DNA of 8,786 nucleotides from Methanoregula sp. (GCA_013331015.1 DUHF01000258.1:635-9420), one strand, 5' to 3'. Shown: positions 1-6,572, counted from the stretch's first letter. A program made the numbers and translations. Notes: a model not told the origin generated them from the sequence alone.

Positions 1-348
1 GTCCAGGCAGTCGTTGTTGACAAGATCGGCGACCGTGTTGGCATCAGGATGCCCAGCGGCAAGACCAAGTGGTTCAATGCACGCTGCCGTGCAACCATCG
101 GCATTGTTGCCGGTGGCGGCCGTGTTGAGAAACCGTTCGTGAAAGCAGGGAACAAATACCACAAGATGCAGAACACCGCATCCAACTGGCCGCGCGTCCG
201 TGGTGTCGCAATGAACGTCATCGATCATCCGTTCGGTGGCGGTGGTCACCAGCATACCGGGCGGCCAAAGACTGTTGCCCGCGGTACATCCCCGGGCAGG
301 ACTGTCGGACATGTGGCTGCACGCAGGACAGGTAAGAGCAGGAAGTGA
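1..348 (+). CDS. rpl2: 50S ribosomal protein L2 (uL2), 3' part
   Basis: C-terminal 115 residues of ribosomal protein L2; the reading frame is open at base 1, so the N-terminal half (roughly 120 residues in archaea) lies upstream. L2 binds 23S rRNA, bridges the subunits and sits close to the peptidyl transferase centre. Visible family motifs are MPSGKTKWF, then [15 protein letters not shown], then [15 protein letters not shown], a glycine/histidine-rich loop. The histidine of DHPF (bases 226-228) is probably the equivalent of the conserved E. coli H229. The basic end RTGKSRK is typical. The TGA stop is 6 bases before the S19 start. In archaea L23 usually lies just upstream of L2. Identification is secure; only the missing 5' part limits it. 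Confidence 0.97.
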   Translation, partial: VQAVVVDKIGDRVGIRMPSGKTKWFNARCRATIGIVAGGGRVEKPFVKAGNKYHKMQNTASNWPRVRGVAMNVIDHPFGGGGHQHTGRPKTVARGTSPGRTVGHVAARRTGKSRK

Positions 349-354
349 TGGGTA

Positions 355-774
355 ATGGCAGCACCTAAAAAGACACAGAAGAGAATGCCAAGACGGCGTG
401 AGGAGTTCACCTATCGCGGCTACAAGATGGACGAGCTCAAGGCGATGGGGATTAGCGAACTCCTCCCCCTCATGCCTGCCCGTCCCCGCCGCAAGATCAC
501 CCGCGGTTTCTCCCGCGGTGAAGAGACGCTCCTTGCAAAGATTCGCGAGGGCGACGAGAAGATCCGGACTCATCTCCGTGAGATGATCGTCATGCCGGAG
601 ATGATCGGCAAGACCATCGAGATCTACAACGGTAAGGAATTTATTAAAGTAGAATTCCAGCCCGAGTCGGTCTTCCGCTACCTGGGCGAATTTGCCCTGA
701 CCAGAAAGAGGGTTTCTCACGGTAGTGCCGGTATCGGTGCAACCAGAGGCAGCAAGTACGTTCCGCTGAAGTGA
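355..774 (+). CDS. rps19: 30S ribosomal protein S19 (uS19)
   Basis: Complete 139-residue S19, a protein of the small-subunit head that contacts 16S rRNA and forms a complex with S13 near the A-site tRNA. The N-terminal extension (residues 1-50: [24 protein letters not shown]) is the archaeal/eukaryotic type, absent from the ~92-residue bacterial protein. The core shows [13 protein letters not shown], then [19 protein letters not shown], and the S19 signature near the end ([25 protein letters not shown]). The ATG at 355 is preferred. An ATG at 348-350 overlapping the L2 stop is in another frame and ends after six codons. The end overlaps the GTG/ATG cluster in front of L22. Confidence 0.97.
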   Translation: MAAPKKTQKRMPRRREEFTYRGYKMDELKAMGISELLPLMPARPRRKITRGFSRGEETLLAKIREGDEKIRTHLREMIVMPEMIGKTIEIYNGKEFIKVEFQPESVFRYLGEFALTRKRVSHGSAGIGATRGSKYVPLK

Positions 775-775
775 T
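771..775 (+). promoter_or_regulatory. Probable ribosome binding site of L22, shared with the S19 stop
   Basis: GTGAT here matches the 3' half of the archaeal Shine-Dalgarno consensus GGAGGTGAT and lies four bases before the ATG at 780. It contains the TGA stop of S19 (772-774). This site is the main reason to reject the GTG at 771 and the ATG at 774 as the L22 start. Confidence 0.55.
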
Positions 776-779
776 GGAC

Positions 780-1244
780 ATGGCACGAGTAGATTATTCC
801 AACAAAATCAAGGCTGACAACATTGCAAAAGCAAAAGCCAACGAGCTGAATATGTCGCCGAAACATTCGATCGAGATTGCCACGTTCATCCGCCACCAGC
901 GCGTGAACGATGCAATCGCGTACCTCCACGAGGTTGTCAAGCTCAAGAAGGCAGTCCCCTTCCGCCGCTTCAACCGGAATGTTGCGCACAAGCGCGGTCT
1001 TCCCGGAAACTGGGATGCAGGACGGTATCCCGTCAAGGCATCCAAAGAATATATCCGGCTCCTCGAATCGGTCAAGAAGAATGCCGAATACATTGGTCTC
1101 GATTCCGAAAACCTCGAGATCATCCACTCCTCGGTCAACCGCGGACGTGCACAGAAGGCATTCTTCCCCCGTGCAATGGGAAGGGCAACCCCCAAAGTCC
1201 GCGAGTCCGTGAACATCGAGATCATCGTCCGCGAGGTGGCATAA
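780..1244 (+). CDS. rpl22: 50S ribosomal protein L22 (uL22)
   Basis: Complete 154-residue L22, whose globular domain binds 23S rRNA at the tunnel exit while its long beta-hairpin lines the peptide exit tunnel. Visible motifs are [14 protein letters not shown] (residues 24-37), the archaeal [13 protein letters not shown] and [12 protein letters not shown] (61-94), and the arginine-rich hairpin region [19 protein letters not shown] (121-139). The length is the archaeal type, longer than the ~110-residue bacterial form. Three in-frame starts exist: GTG 771, ATG 774 and ATG 780. I chose 780 because MARVDYS matches how family members begin and because GTGAT at 771-775 is a Shine-Dalgarno match four bases before it. 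The stop leaves one base before the S3 start. Confidence 0.95.
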   Translation: MARVDYSNKIKADNIAKAKANELNMSPKHSIEIATFIRHQRVNDAIAYLHEVVKLKKAVPFRRFNRNVAHKRGLPGNWDAGRYPVKASKEYIRLLESVKKNAEYIGLDSENLEIIHSSVNRGRAQKAFFPRAMGRATPKVRESVNIEIIVREVA

Positions 1245-1245
1245 T

Positions 1246-1938
1246 ATGGCAGTCGAGAGAAAATTCATCGAAGAGGGTACCCGCAAGGCCCGCGTCGAGA
1301 AATACCTGACCAAGGAACTCAAGCGCGCAGGGTATGGCGGCATGGATATCGCCCGCACCCCTCTTGGTACCCAGGTCACGATCTATGCCGAGAAGCCCGG
1401 TATTGTCATCGGAAAAGGTGGCAAGCTGGTTCACCAGCTCACCCAGGACCTTGCCCAGAACTTCGGTGTCGAATCACCGCAGATTGAAGTCCAGCAGGTT
1501 AACAACCCCAGCTTCAATGCCCAGATCATGGCAGAACGGCTTGCCAACGCCCTTGAACGCGGCTGGTACTTCCGCAAAGCGGGATCCAGCATCATGCGCC
1601 GGGTTATGGAATCCGGTGCCCTTGGGTGCGAAGTTGTTATCGCCGGCAAATTGACCGGTGCCCGTGCAAGGACCCAGAAGTTCACCGAAGGCTACATCAA
1701 GCACTGCGGTGAACCGAGCAACACGATCGTCGAGAAAGGCTATGCCGTCGCGATCAAGAAACTCGGGGTCATCGGTGTTCAGGTAAAGCTTGTGCCCGGC
1801 GGCGCAAAACTGCCTGACCACTTCTCCATCATCGAACAGGAAACAAAGCGTCCGTCAAAGGCCCCGGTTGCTCCCGTCAGCGACATGGACACAGAAGAAC
1901 CCGCGCTTCCCGATGAAAACTTAGGGGAGGATCAGTAA
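1246..1938 (+). CDS. rps3: 30S ribosomal protein S3 (uS3)
   Basis: Complete 230-residue S3, a head protein of the small subunit at the mRNA entry channel. An N-terminal type-2 KH domain carries the GxxG-type loop GIVIGKGGKLV (GKGG at 56-59). The C-terminal S3 domain follows, with MRRVMESGALGCEVVIAGKLTGARARTQKFTEGY (117-150) and GVIGVQVKLVPG (174-185). After residue 200 comes a short proline/acidic tail (about 201-230, ending DENLGEDQ), probably disordered. The start is well fixed: SD GAGGTG at 1233-1238 lies seven bases before the ATG, one base after the L22 stop. The TAA stop shares its last base with the L29 ATG (TAATG), so the two are likely translationally coupled. Confidence 0.97.
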   Translation: MAVERKFIEEGTRKARVEKYLTKELKRAGYGGMDIARTPLGTQVTIYAEKPGIVIGKGGKLVHQLTQDLAQNFGVESPQIEVQQVNNPSFNAQIMAERLANALERGWYFRKAGSSIMRRVMESGALGCEVVIAGKLTGARARTQKFTEGYIKHCGEPSNTIVEKGYAVAIKKLGVIGVQVKLVPGGAKLPDHFSIIEQETKRPSKAPVAPVSDMDTEEPALPDENLGEDQ

Positions 1939-2141
1939 TGGCAATATTCAGGGCCAAGGACGTCCAGCAGCTCTCCGATGTAGAACTGCAGGAAAATATG
2001 GGAAAACTCCGGATGGAGCTTGTCCAGCACTACGGCAAAGTCAGTGCGGGTGGCGCAACCGAGAACTCAGGTCACATCCGTGAACTCCGTCGCACCATTG
2101 CCCGCATGATGACCGAGCAGAACCGCAGGAGAACTGCATGA
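1938..2141 (+). CDS. rpl29: 50S ribosomal protein L29 (uL29)
   Basis: Complete 67-residue L29, a small two-helix hairpin protein near the tunnel exit of the large subunit, next to L23, where nascent-chain factors dock. The sequence shows the first helix (VQQLSDVELQENMGKLRMELVQHY, about 9-32), the archaeal loop SAGGATENSGHIRELRRTIARMMTEQ (36-61) and a basic end NRRRTA. The length is normal for the family. The ATG overlaps the S3 stop by one base and is preceded by a GGGGAGG SD element at 1924-1930. The gene ends in an ATGA overlap with rnp1. No eIF1/SUI1 gene follows, although many euryarchaea carry one at this point. Confidence 0.95.
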   Translation: MAIFRAKDVQQLSDVELQENMGKLRMELVQHYGKVSAGGATENSGHIRELRRTIARMMTEQNRRRTA

Positions 2142-2422
2142 TCTCTCCCCAGAATGTCCTGGGCCATGAACTCATCGGCCTCGACATTCTGGTATCAGGA
2201 GCTGCAAACCCGAACCACCGGGGAATCTGTGGGCGCATCATCGATGAAACAAAAAACCTGCTGGTGATCGAGACCACGCGGGGGGTAAAGCGCATCCAGA
2301 AGATGCACAGCACCTTCCGCGTGCTCCTTCCGGGCGGCGAACTTGTTGAGATAGATGGCTCCGTTATGGTTCTGGCTCCTGAAAGAAGGATCAACCTGCA
2401 TGAGAAGAAGAGGATAACATAA
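2138..2422 (+). CDS. rnp1: Ribonuclease P protein component 1 (archaeal Rpp29/Pop4 family)
   Basis: Complete 94-residue homologue of eukaryotic Rpp29/Pop4, a protein subunit of archaeal RNase P. With the catalytic RNA and the other protein subunits it removes the 5' leader from precursor tRNAs. Family members fold as a small Sm-like beta-barrel. Visible landmarks are [20 protein letters not shown] (10-29), [24 protein letters not shown] (32-55, the strand pair typical of Rpp29), and [19 protein letters not shown] (67-85). Position between L29 and S17 is characteristic of archaea. The ATG overlaps the L29 stop (ATGA), with an AGGAG SD at 2127-2131. The stop overlaps the S17 start by one base. 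It is the only product in the window that is not a ribosomal protein. Confidence 0.93.
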   Translation: MISPQNVLGHELIGLDILVSGAANPNHRGICGRIIDETKNLLVIETTRGVKRIQKMHSTFRVLLPGGELVEIDGSVMVLAPERRINLHEKKRIT

Positions 2423-2748
2423 TGGCACAAAACATTGGATTGAACGTTCAGGCTCCAAGCGTGGAATGCAAGGACGTTAATTGTCCGTTTCACGGCACTT
2501 TACCGGTGCGCGGCCAGGTGATCACCGGTAAAGTCGTGAGCGATCGCATGATGGGAACGGTCGTAGTTGCACGGAATTACCTGCACTATGTCCGTAAATA
2601 CAAGCGGTACGAGAAGCGAAGCTCGAAGATCCATGCCCACAACCCCCCCTGTATCGGGGCTAAGGTTGGCGACATGGTGAAGATAGCCGAGTGCCGGCCG
2701 CTTTCGAAGAGCACGACTTTTGTCGTTGTGGAGGTGCAGACGCCATGA
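2422..2748 (+). CDS. rps17: 30S ribosomal protein S17 (uS17)
   Basis: Complete 108-residue S17, a primary 16S rRNA-binding OB-fold protein of the small-subunit body. The N-terminal archaeal block [17 protein letters not shown] (15-31) precedes the core [21 protein letters not shown]. The loop [16 protein letters not shown] (60-75) and the S17 signature [18 protein letters not shown] (83-100) follow. Cysteines are at 16, 21, 77 and 91; C16 and C21 belong to the usual archaeal N-terminal block, and I do not claim metal binding. The ATG shares a base with the rnp1 TAA. The end overlaps the L14 start by four bases, and the L14 Shine-Dalgarno lies within the last codons of S17. Confidence 0.96.
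   Translation: MAQNIGLNVQAPSVECKDVNCPFHGTLPVRGQVITGKVVSDRMMGTVVVARNYLHYVRKYKRYEKRSSKIHAHNPPCIGAKVGDMVKIAECRPLSKSTTFVVVEVQTP
2730..2736 (+). promoter_or_regulatory. Strong ribosome binding site of L14, inside the S17 gene
   Basis: GGAGGTG is an almost full match to the archaeal Shine-Dalgarno consensus. It lies eight bases before the ATG at 2745 and within the coding end of S17. It decides the L14 start against an in-frame ATG at 2691, 54 bases upstream, which would add an unrelated 18-residue leader read from S17 sequence. Confidence 0.75.
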
Positions 2749-3143
2749 AGGCAAAGCAGTCCAAGACGCCAAGAGGACTTGCAACCGGTACCAAACTTAC
2801 CTGTGCAGATAATACCGGTGCGCGAGTAGTGCAGATCGTATCCGTTTTCGGATACCACGGTGTCCGCAGGCGTCAGCCCAAGATGGGTCTTGGCGACCTT
2901 GCAACCGTCACCGTCAAGAAAGGCACCCCGGATATGCGCCGCAAGCTCGTGCGCGCGGTAGTCATCCGGGCAAAGAAGGAGATGCGCAGGCCAAGCGGCA
3001 TGCGGGTATCCTTCGATGACAACGCGGTCGTTGTCGTGGATGAGAAGAACGAGCCCAAAGGAACCGAGATCAAGGGACCGGTTGCGCGTGAAGTCGCCGA
3101 ACGTTTCCCCAAACTCGGCTCGATGGCAACGATCATTGTCTGA
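2745..3143 (+). CDS. rpl14: 50S ribosomal protein L14 (uL14)
   Basis: Complete 132-residue L14, which binds 23S rRNA at the subunit interface and takes part in a bridge to the small subunit. The N-terminal archaeal leader [19 protein letters not shown] is followed by the hallmark [14 protein letters not shown] (21-34). Next come [20 protein letters not shown] (41-60), [27 protein letters not shown] (73-99), the archaeal insert [14 protein letters not shown] and the ending [18 protein letters not shown]. An upstream in-frame ATG at 2691 is rejected because the SD GGAGGTG at 2730-2736 serves the ATG at 2745, which makes the usual ATGA overlap with the S17 stop. The TGA stop is itself part of the L24 ribosome binding site. 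Confidence 0.97.
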   Translation: MKAKQSKTPRGLATGTKLTCADNTGARVVQIVSVFGYHGVRRRQPKMGLGDLATVTVKKGTPDMRRKLVRAVVIRAKKEMRRPSGMRVSFDDNAVVVVDEKNEPKGTEIKGPVAREVAERFPKLGSMATIIV

Positions 3144-3147
3144 GGTG
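3142..3147 (+). promoter_or_regulatory. Ribosome binding site of L24, fused to the L14 stop
   Basis: GAGGTG overlaps the L14 TGA stop (3141-3143) and lies five bases before the ATG at 3153. It argues against the GTG at 3147, whose first base lies inside this element and which would leave no SD. Confidence 0.7.
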
Positions 3148-3152
3148 TGCGT

Positions 3153-3515
3153 ATGGTCAGAATTGAAAGTTCACAGCCAAGAAAACAGAGAAAGGCACGC
3201 TATACCGCACCTTCCCACGTCAGCACCAAGTTCCTCAACGCCCCGCTCTCTGAGGCGTTAAAAGAGCAATACAAGAAAAAGACCCTCCGCGTTGTCAAAG
3301 GGGACACCGTCAGGGTGACCCGCGGCGACTTTGCCGGAGACGAAGGCCTCGTCGATGCTGTTGACACCCGGAAATCAAAGCTCGTTGTCCACGGCGTATC
3401 AAATACCAAGGTCGACGGGACCGAAGTACCCCGGGCTGTTGACGCGTCCAACGTGCAGATCACCAAGCTGAACCTTGCGGACAAGCGCCGCACAGAAAAA
3501 CTGGGGGAGGCGTAA
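3153..3515 (+). CDS. rpl24: 50S ribosomal protein L24 (uL24)
   Basis: Complete 120-residue archaeal-type L24, an early 23S rRNA-binding assembly protein that ends up near the tunnel exit. The N-terminal block SSQPRKQRKARYTAPSHVS (6-24) and LNAPLSEALKEQYKKKTLRV (28-47) are typical of the archaeal/eukaryotic (L26-like) form. A KOW motif follows at about 46-72 (RVVKGDTVRVTRGDFAG). The ending KLNLADKRRTEKLGEA is basic to mildly acidic. The ATG at 3153 is preferred over the in-frame GTG at 3147, since GAGGTG at 3142-3147 is well placed for the former only. Three bases separate the stop from S4e. Confidence 0.96.
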   Translation: MVRIESSQPRKQRKARYTAPSHVSTKFLNAPLSEALKEQYKKKTLRVVKGDTVRVTRGDFAGDEGLVDAVDTRKSKLVVHGVSNTKVDGTEVPRAVDASNVQITKLNLADKRRTEKLGEA

Positions 3516-3518
3516 ATA

Positions 3519-4244
3519 ATGTCAAATCACTTAAAGCGACTCAATGCCCCGGACTCGTGGCACATCTCCAAGAAGACCCGGACATTCATCTCAAAGACGG
3601 CACCCGGCCCGCACAATGCAAACGCAATGCCGATTGCCGTCTGGCTCCGTGACCACATGGACTTTGCACGGAACATGAAGGAGATCAAGCAGATCCTCCG
3701 CCAGAAAGACGTTATCGTCAACGGCCGGCCCTGCCGCGACCCCAAGCTCGGTGTCGGGATCTTCGACATCATTGCCCTGCCCAAGATTGGCAAGTACTAC
3801 CGTATCCTGCGCGGCAATGATGGCCGTCACGTGTCGATCGAGATCGATGCAGAATCTGCAAAGACCCGCCTGTGCAAGATCAAGAACAAGACCACCATTA
3901 CCGGTGGCAAGGTCCAGCTGAACCTGCGTTTCGGCGCCAATATCATAGCCGACAACACCTACAAGTCCGGCGACTCGGTAGTCATCTCCCTTGAACCCGA
4001 AACCCGGTTCAAGATTGTCGGTCACTTCCCGTTCGCGGTAGGCAACATGGCCATGATCATCGGAGGAAAACACTCCGGGAAGGTCGCCCGCATCCTTGAG
4101 ATCATCAAGGTGCCCGGCAGCGTCCCCAACAAGATCCTTCTTGAGGACGAAACCACCGGCACAAAGTTCGACACCGTATCGCCATACGTCTATATGGTCG
4201 GCACGACAACACCCGCAATCGCAAAATGGGGGCATGAAGAGTGA
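3519..4244 (+). CDS. rps4e: 30S ribosomal protein S4e (eS4)
   Basis: Complete 241-residue S4e, a small-subunit protein shared by archaea and eukaryotes and absent from bacteria. Domain order is the expected one: the N-terminal motif [16 protein letters not shown] (4-19), an S4-type RNA-binding domain (about 43-87, including [25 protein letters not shown]), the central S4e domain (about 92-170), and a KOW segment (about 176-208, [18 protein letters not shown]). The end [11 protein letters not shown] is also typical. A strong GGGGGAGG stretch (3503-3510, GGAGG at 3506-3510) lies eight bases before the ATG. The stop overlaps the GTG start of L5 by four bases (GTGA). Its presence among the spc-operon genes is one of the clearest archaeal marks here. 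Confidence 0.97.
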   Translation: MSNHLKRLNAPDSWHISKKTRTFISKTAPGPHNANAMPIAVWLRDHMDFARNMKEIKQILRQKDVIVNGRPCRDPKLGVGIFDIIALPKIGKYYRILRGNDGRHVSIEIDAESAKTRLCKIKNKTTITGGKVQLNLRFGANIIADNTYKSGDSVVISLEPETRFKIVGHFPFAVGNMAMIIGGKHSGKVARILEIIKVPGSVPNKILLEDETTGTKFDTVSPYVYMVGTTTPAIAKWGHEE

Positions 4245-4747
4245 CCTCAATGCGCGATCTCTATATCGACAAGGTTGTCGTCCACATGGGCGTTGGCGAG
4301 AGCGGCGAGAAGCTCGTGAAAGCCGAAAATATCATGAAGGCGATCACGAAGCAGACCCCTATACGGAGCATTGCCAAGAAGACCCAGCCGGCGTTCTCCA
4401 TCAGGAAGGGCGCACCGATCGGCTGCAAGGTCACCCTCCGCGGTAAACCCGCCCGGGATTTCATTGCAACAGCCTTGACGATCGTCCAGAAGACGATCTT
4501 TGAGAGCCAGTTTGACCGGAGCGGAAACTTTGCGTTTGGTATCGAAGAGCACACGGATTTCCCCGGTATGTCCTACGACCCGCAGATCGGAATCTACGGC
4601 ATGGACGTCAACGTCGTCCTTGAGCGCAAAGGTATCCGCATCACCAGGCGGCGCATGGGACAGAAGAAACTCCCGGCAAAGCAGCGCGTGAACAAGGCTG
4701 ATGCAATTGCATTCTTAAAAGACACGTACCAGGTCGAGGTGCGCTAA
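4241..4747 (+). CDS. rpl5: 50S ribosomal protein L5 (uL5)
   Basis: Complete 168-residue L5, which binds 5S rRNA and contacts P-site tRNA in the central protuberance. Visible motifs are [21 protein letters not shown] (9-29), [15 protein letters not shown] (54-68), and the archaeal [33 protein letters not shown] (99-131), followed by the basic [11 protein letters not shown]. The start is uncertain: GTG at 4241 forms a GTGA overlap with the S4e stop and gives MTSMRD, similar to the MxxMR start of relatives as I recall them. The in-frame ATG at 4250 would use GTGA at 4241-4244 as its Shine-Dalgarno and shorten the protein by three residues. The TAA stop shares its last base with the S14 ATG. Confidence 0.94.
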   Translation: MTSMRDLYIDKVVVHMGVGESGEKLVKAENIMKAITKQTPIRSIAKKTQPAFSIRKGAPIGCKVTLRGKPARDFIATALTIVQKTIFESQFDRSGNFAFGIEEHTDFPGMSYDPQIGIYGMDVNVVLERKGIRITRRRMGQKKLPAKQRVNKADAIAFLKDTYQVEVR

Positions 4748-4902
4748 TGGCAGGCGAAAGGAAGAAGATCTACGGTCGCGGTGCGAACGAATGCAAGATG
4801 TGCGGGCGCAAACAGGGGCTCGTACGCAGATACCATATCATGTTCTGCAGGCAGTGCTTCCGCGAATGGGCCCAGAGGATGGGTTTCAAGAAGATGAGCT
4901 AA
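4747..4902 (+). CDS. rps14: 30S ribosomal protein S14, zinc-binding type (uS14)
   Basis: Complete 51-residue S14 that is easily lost to a length cut-off. The ATG shares a base with the L5 stop (TAATG), and the frame runs to TAA at 4900-4902. The protein begins [20 protein letters not shown]. The zinc-binding pattern is C16-x2-C19 and C34-x2-C37 (CKMC and CRQC), as in archaeal S14 and eukaryotic S29. Between them lies [13 protein letters not shown], and the end [13 protein letters not shown] matches the family. S14 is a late-assembly protein of the small-subunit head that contacts S3 and helix regions of 16S rRNA. All four cysteines are present, so this is the intact zinc form. Fifteen bases separate it from S8. 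Confidence 0.96.
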   Translation: MAGERKKIYGRGANECKMCGRKQGLVRRYHIMFCRQCFREWAQRMGFKKMS

Positions 4903-4903
4903 A

Positions 4904-4909
4904 GGGTGA
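4904..4909 (+). promoter_or_regulatory. Ribosome binding site of S8
   Basis: GGGTGA, two bases after the S14 stop and eight bases before the ATG at 4918, is a good Shine-Dalgarno match. It rejects the in-frame GTG at 4906, which lies within the site and would add four residues not found in typical S8 proteins. Confidence 0.65.
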
Positions 4910-4917
4910 AAAGCACA

Positions 4918-5310
4918 ATGACACGACTCAATACATTAGCAGACGGGATGTGCGCCTTGAAAAATGCAGGCGACACCGGTAAGTCCGTGTGCGTCATCGA
5001 ACCCGCAAGCAAACTCCTCGGCGCGATGCTCGGCATCATGCAGGAAGCCGGTTACATCGGCAGCTTCGAGTTCATCGATGACGGAAGGGGCGGCCAGCTC
5101 AAGGTCAACCTCACGGGCCGGATCAACCGCTGCGGTGCCATCACCCCGCGGTTTTCAGTACAGCTCGATGAAATGGAATACTGGGAAAAGCAGTACCTGC
5201 CCGGCAAGAACTTCGGGCTCCTGATGCTTTCGACCTCACGCGGAGTCATATCGCACGTGAAGGCACGAGAAGAAGGCATTGGCGGCGAACTGATCGGGTA
5301 CGTTTACTAA
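4918..5310 (+). CDS. rps8: 30S ribosomal protein S8 (uS8)
   Basis: Complete 130-residue S8, a primary binder of the central domain of 16S rRNA (helix 21 region) and an essential early assembly protein. It starts [22 protein letters not shown] (1-22), shows [32 protein letters not shown] (28-59), and ends with the S8 signature [26 protein letters not shown] (105-130). The length and the block [13 protein letters not shown] (88-100) are archaeal/eukaryotic (S15a-like). The ATG at 4918 is preferred over the GTG at 4906 because of the SD at 4904-4909. In E. coli S8 represses the spc operon by binding its mRNA. No such target structure was sought or shown here, so autoregulation is not claimed. 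Confidence 0.96.
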   Translation: MTRLNTLADGMCALKNAGDTGKSVCVIEPASKLLGAMLGIMQEAGYIGSFEFIDDGRGGQLKVNLTGRINRCGAITPRFSVQLDEMEYWEKQYLPGKNFGLLMLSTSRGVISHVKAREEGIGGELIGYVY

Positions 5311-5325
5311 AGAAGGTGCGTTTGA

Positions 5326-5850
5326 ATGTCAGCAGTGAGAAAAGTCACAATTCCCGAGGGTGTCAAAGCCCAGCTCGACGGCGCGCAGCTTCGTGTGAAC
5401 GGACCCAAGGGGCAGTTGTCCCGCAACGTTCGCTTCCCGCAGGTCATTGTTACCTGTGAAGGAAACGTGGTCACCATCGCAACCGAGTCCAAAAGAAAGG
5501 AGATCACCGCGATGGTCGGCACGCTCGAAGCGCACACCAAGAACATGATCCGCGGTGTCACCGAAGGGTTCGAGTATCGTATGAAAGTGGTGTACAGCCA
5601 CTTCCCCATCCAGCTCAAACTCCAGGGGAACCGGCTCGAGATTGCCAACTTCCTTGGCGAGAAGAAAGCGCGGTATGCACGTATCGAAGCAGATGTCACG
5701 GCAAAGGTGGCAAATGACGAGGTCGTGCTGACCGGTATCGACCGCGAAAAGGTCGGCACCTCGGCAGCCAACATCGAACATGCGACCCACATCCGTGACC
5801 GCGACCCGCGCGTCTTCCAGGATGGCATCTATATGGTCCAGAGGGGCTGA
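5326..5850 (+). CDS. rpl6: 50S ribosomal protein L6 (uL6)
   Basis: Complete 174-residue L6, which binds 23S rRNA domain VI close to the factor-binding site and sarcin-ricin loop. The protein consists of two repeated alpha/beta domains. The first begins VTIPEGVKAQLDGAQLRVNGPKGQLSRNV (7-35). The second holds HFPIQLKLQGNRLEIANFLGEKKAR (92-116) and the archaeal/eukaryotic signature NIEHATHIRDRDPRVFQDGIYMVQRG (149-174). Length is normal. SD AGGTG at 5314-5318 lies seven bases before the ATG in the 15-base gap after S8. Five bases separate it from L32e. Confidence 0.96.
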   Translation: MSAVRKVTIPEGVKAQLDGAQLRVNGPKGQLSRNVRFPQVIVTCEGNVVTIATESKRKEITAMVGTLEAHTKNMIRGVTEGFEYRMKVVYSHFPIQLKLQGNRLEIANFLGEKKARYARIEADVTAKVANDEVVLTGIDREKVGTSAANIEHATHIRDRDPRVFQDGIYMVQRG

Positions 5851-5855
5851 AGATA

Positions 5856-6572
5856 ATGGCAACAGAAGTCAAGCGACTGATCCGGGTGCGCACCGATAAG
5901 GGCGCAAGCTTCAAGCGCGACGGATTCGGCAAAAAACGCCAGCTCTCCGACTCGTGGAGAAAACCCCGCGGACAGCACAACAAACAGAGGGAGCAGAAGA
6001 AAGCAAAGGGAGCACTCCCCCAGCCCGGTTACGGCAGCCCCGTTGCAGTACGCGGCATGCACCCGAGCGGTTTCTTTGAGGCGCTCGTCGCCACCATCAA
6101 GGAACTCGAGGGACTGGACCCCAAGACCCATGCAGTCAGGATCTCCGCAACGGTTGGCGACAAAAAACGTGTCGCACTCCAGGAAGCGGCACTTGGCAAG
6201 GGTCTCAAGGTGCTCAACGCCCGCACCGTGAAAGCCCCGGCCAAGAAAGCTCCGGCCAAGAAGGAAGCGGCAAAGACCGAGGGTTCGCAGAAGAAGGAAA
6301 AGAAGCCTGCTGCATCCCAGAAGAAGTCCGCCGCCCCGGTAAAGAAGGTAGCAGCAAAGGAAAAACCGGCTGCAAAGACTGAAGAGAAGAAGGCTCCGGC
6401 AAAGAAGGCTGCAGCAAAGCCCAAGGCAGAATCTGCAGAAAAACCTGTGGAGAAGAAAGCCCCGGCCAAGAAAGTCGCAGCAAAGCCCAAGGCAGAATCC
6501 GCAGAAAAACCCGCGGAGAAGAAGGCCCCGGCCAAGAAGACCACCAAATCAGGGGTGAAGAAGAATGAGTGA
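5856..6572 (+). CDS. rpl32e: 50S ribosomal protein L32e (eL32) with long Lys/Ala-rich C-terminal tail
   Basis: A 238-residue L32e, a large-subunit protein shared by archaea and eukaryotes. The family core is residues 1-125: LIRVRTDKGASFKRDGFGKKR, SDSWRKPRGQHNKQR, GSPVAVRGMHPSGFFEALV, ending GLKVLNARTVK. The remaining 113 residues (126-238) are low-complexity: 38 Lys, 30 Ala, 13 Glu and 12 Pro, with no Arg, Asp or aromatic residue, net charge about +25. Five APAKK motifs (127-131, 132-136, 180-184, 202-206, 224-228) and a 22-residue tandem repeat give it the look of a histone H1 C-terminal tail. It is very probably disordered and RNA-binding (inference). The frame is open throughout, and position between L6 and L19e is canonical. 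The last eight bases overlap L19e. Confidence 0.94.
   Translation: MATEVKRLIRVRTDKGASFKRDGFGKKRQLSDSWRKPRGQHNKQREQKKAKGALPQPGYGSPVAVRGMHPSGFFEALVATIKELEGLDPKTHAVRISATVGDKKRVALQEAALGKGLKVLNARTVKAPAKKAPAKKEAAKTEGSQKKEKKPAASQKKSAAPVKKVAAKEKPAAKTEEKKAPAKKAAAKPKAESAEKPVEKKAPAKKVAAKPKAESAEKPAEKKAPAKKTTKSGVKKNE
6384..6539 (+). repeat. 66-bp in-frame tandem repeat (2 full units plus 24 bp) in the L32e tail
   Basis: Unit 1 is 6384-6449, unit 2 is 6450-6515 and a partial third unit is 6516-6539. Each full unit encodes 22 residues starting EKKAPAKK and ending AESAEKP followed by V or A. By my count the two full units match at 57 of 66 bases. Six of the nine differences are silent changes (AAG/AAA, GCT/GCC, GCA/GCC, TCT/TCC and CCT/CCC type) and three bases change two amino acids. 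This points to a duplication, kept in frame, after which mostly silent changes accumulated. Confidence 0.85.

Noticed and set aside
717..1379. 220-codon minus-strand frame opposite L22 and the start of S3
   Set aside because: Antisense shadow spanning three conserved genes and their junctions; no family match seen.
2691..2744. Upstream extension of L14 starting inside S17
   Set aside because: The added 18 residues do not belong to L14, and a near-perfect SD at 2730-2736 points to the ATG at 2745.
3591..4250. 219-codon minus-strand frame opposite S4e
   Set aside because: Antisense shadow of a conserved gene; no known domain and no gap to host a promoter.
4903..4917. Possible promoter or terminator in the 15-base gap after S14 (likewise 5311-5325 after S8)
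   Set aside because: Both gaps are too short to hold an archaeal TATA/BRE element with its spacing or a terminator; they hold the SD of the next gene.
6029..6547. Minus-strand open frame encoding a Phe/Ala-rich, membrane-like protein opposite the L32e tail
   Set aside because: The repeats of FFAGAFF-type sequence are just the reverse complement of AAG/GCC-rich tail codons. It has no independent support.
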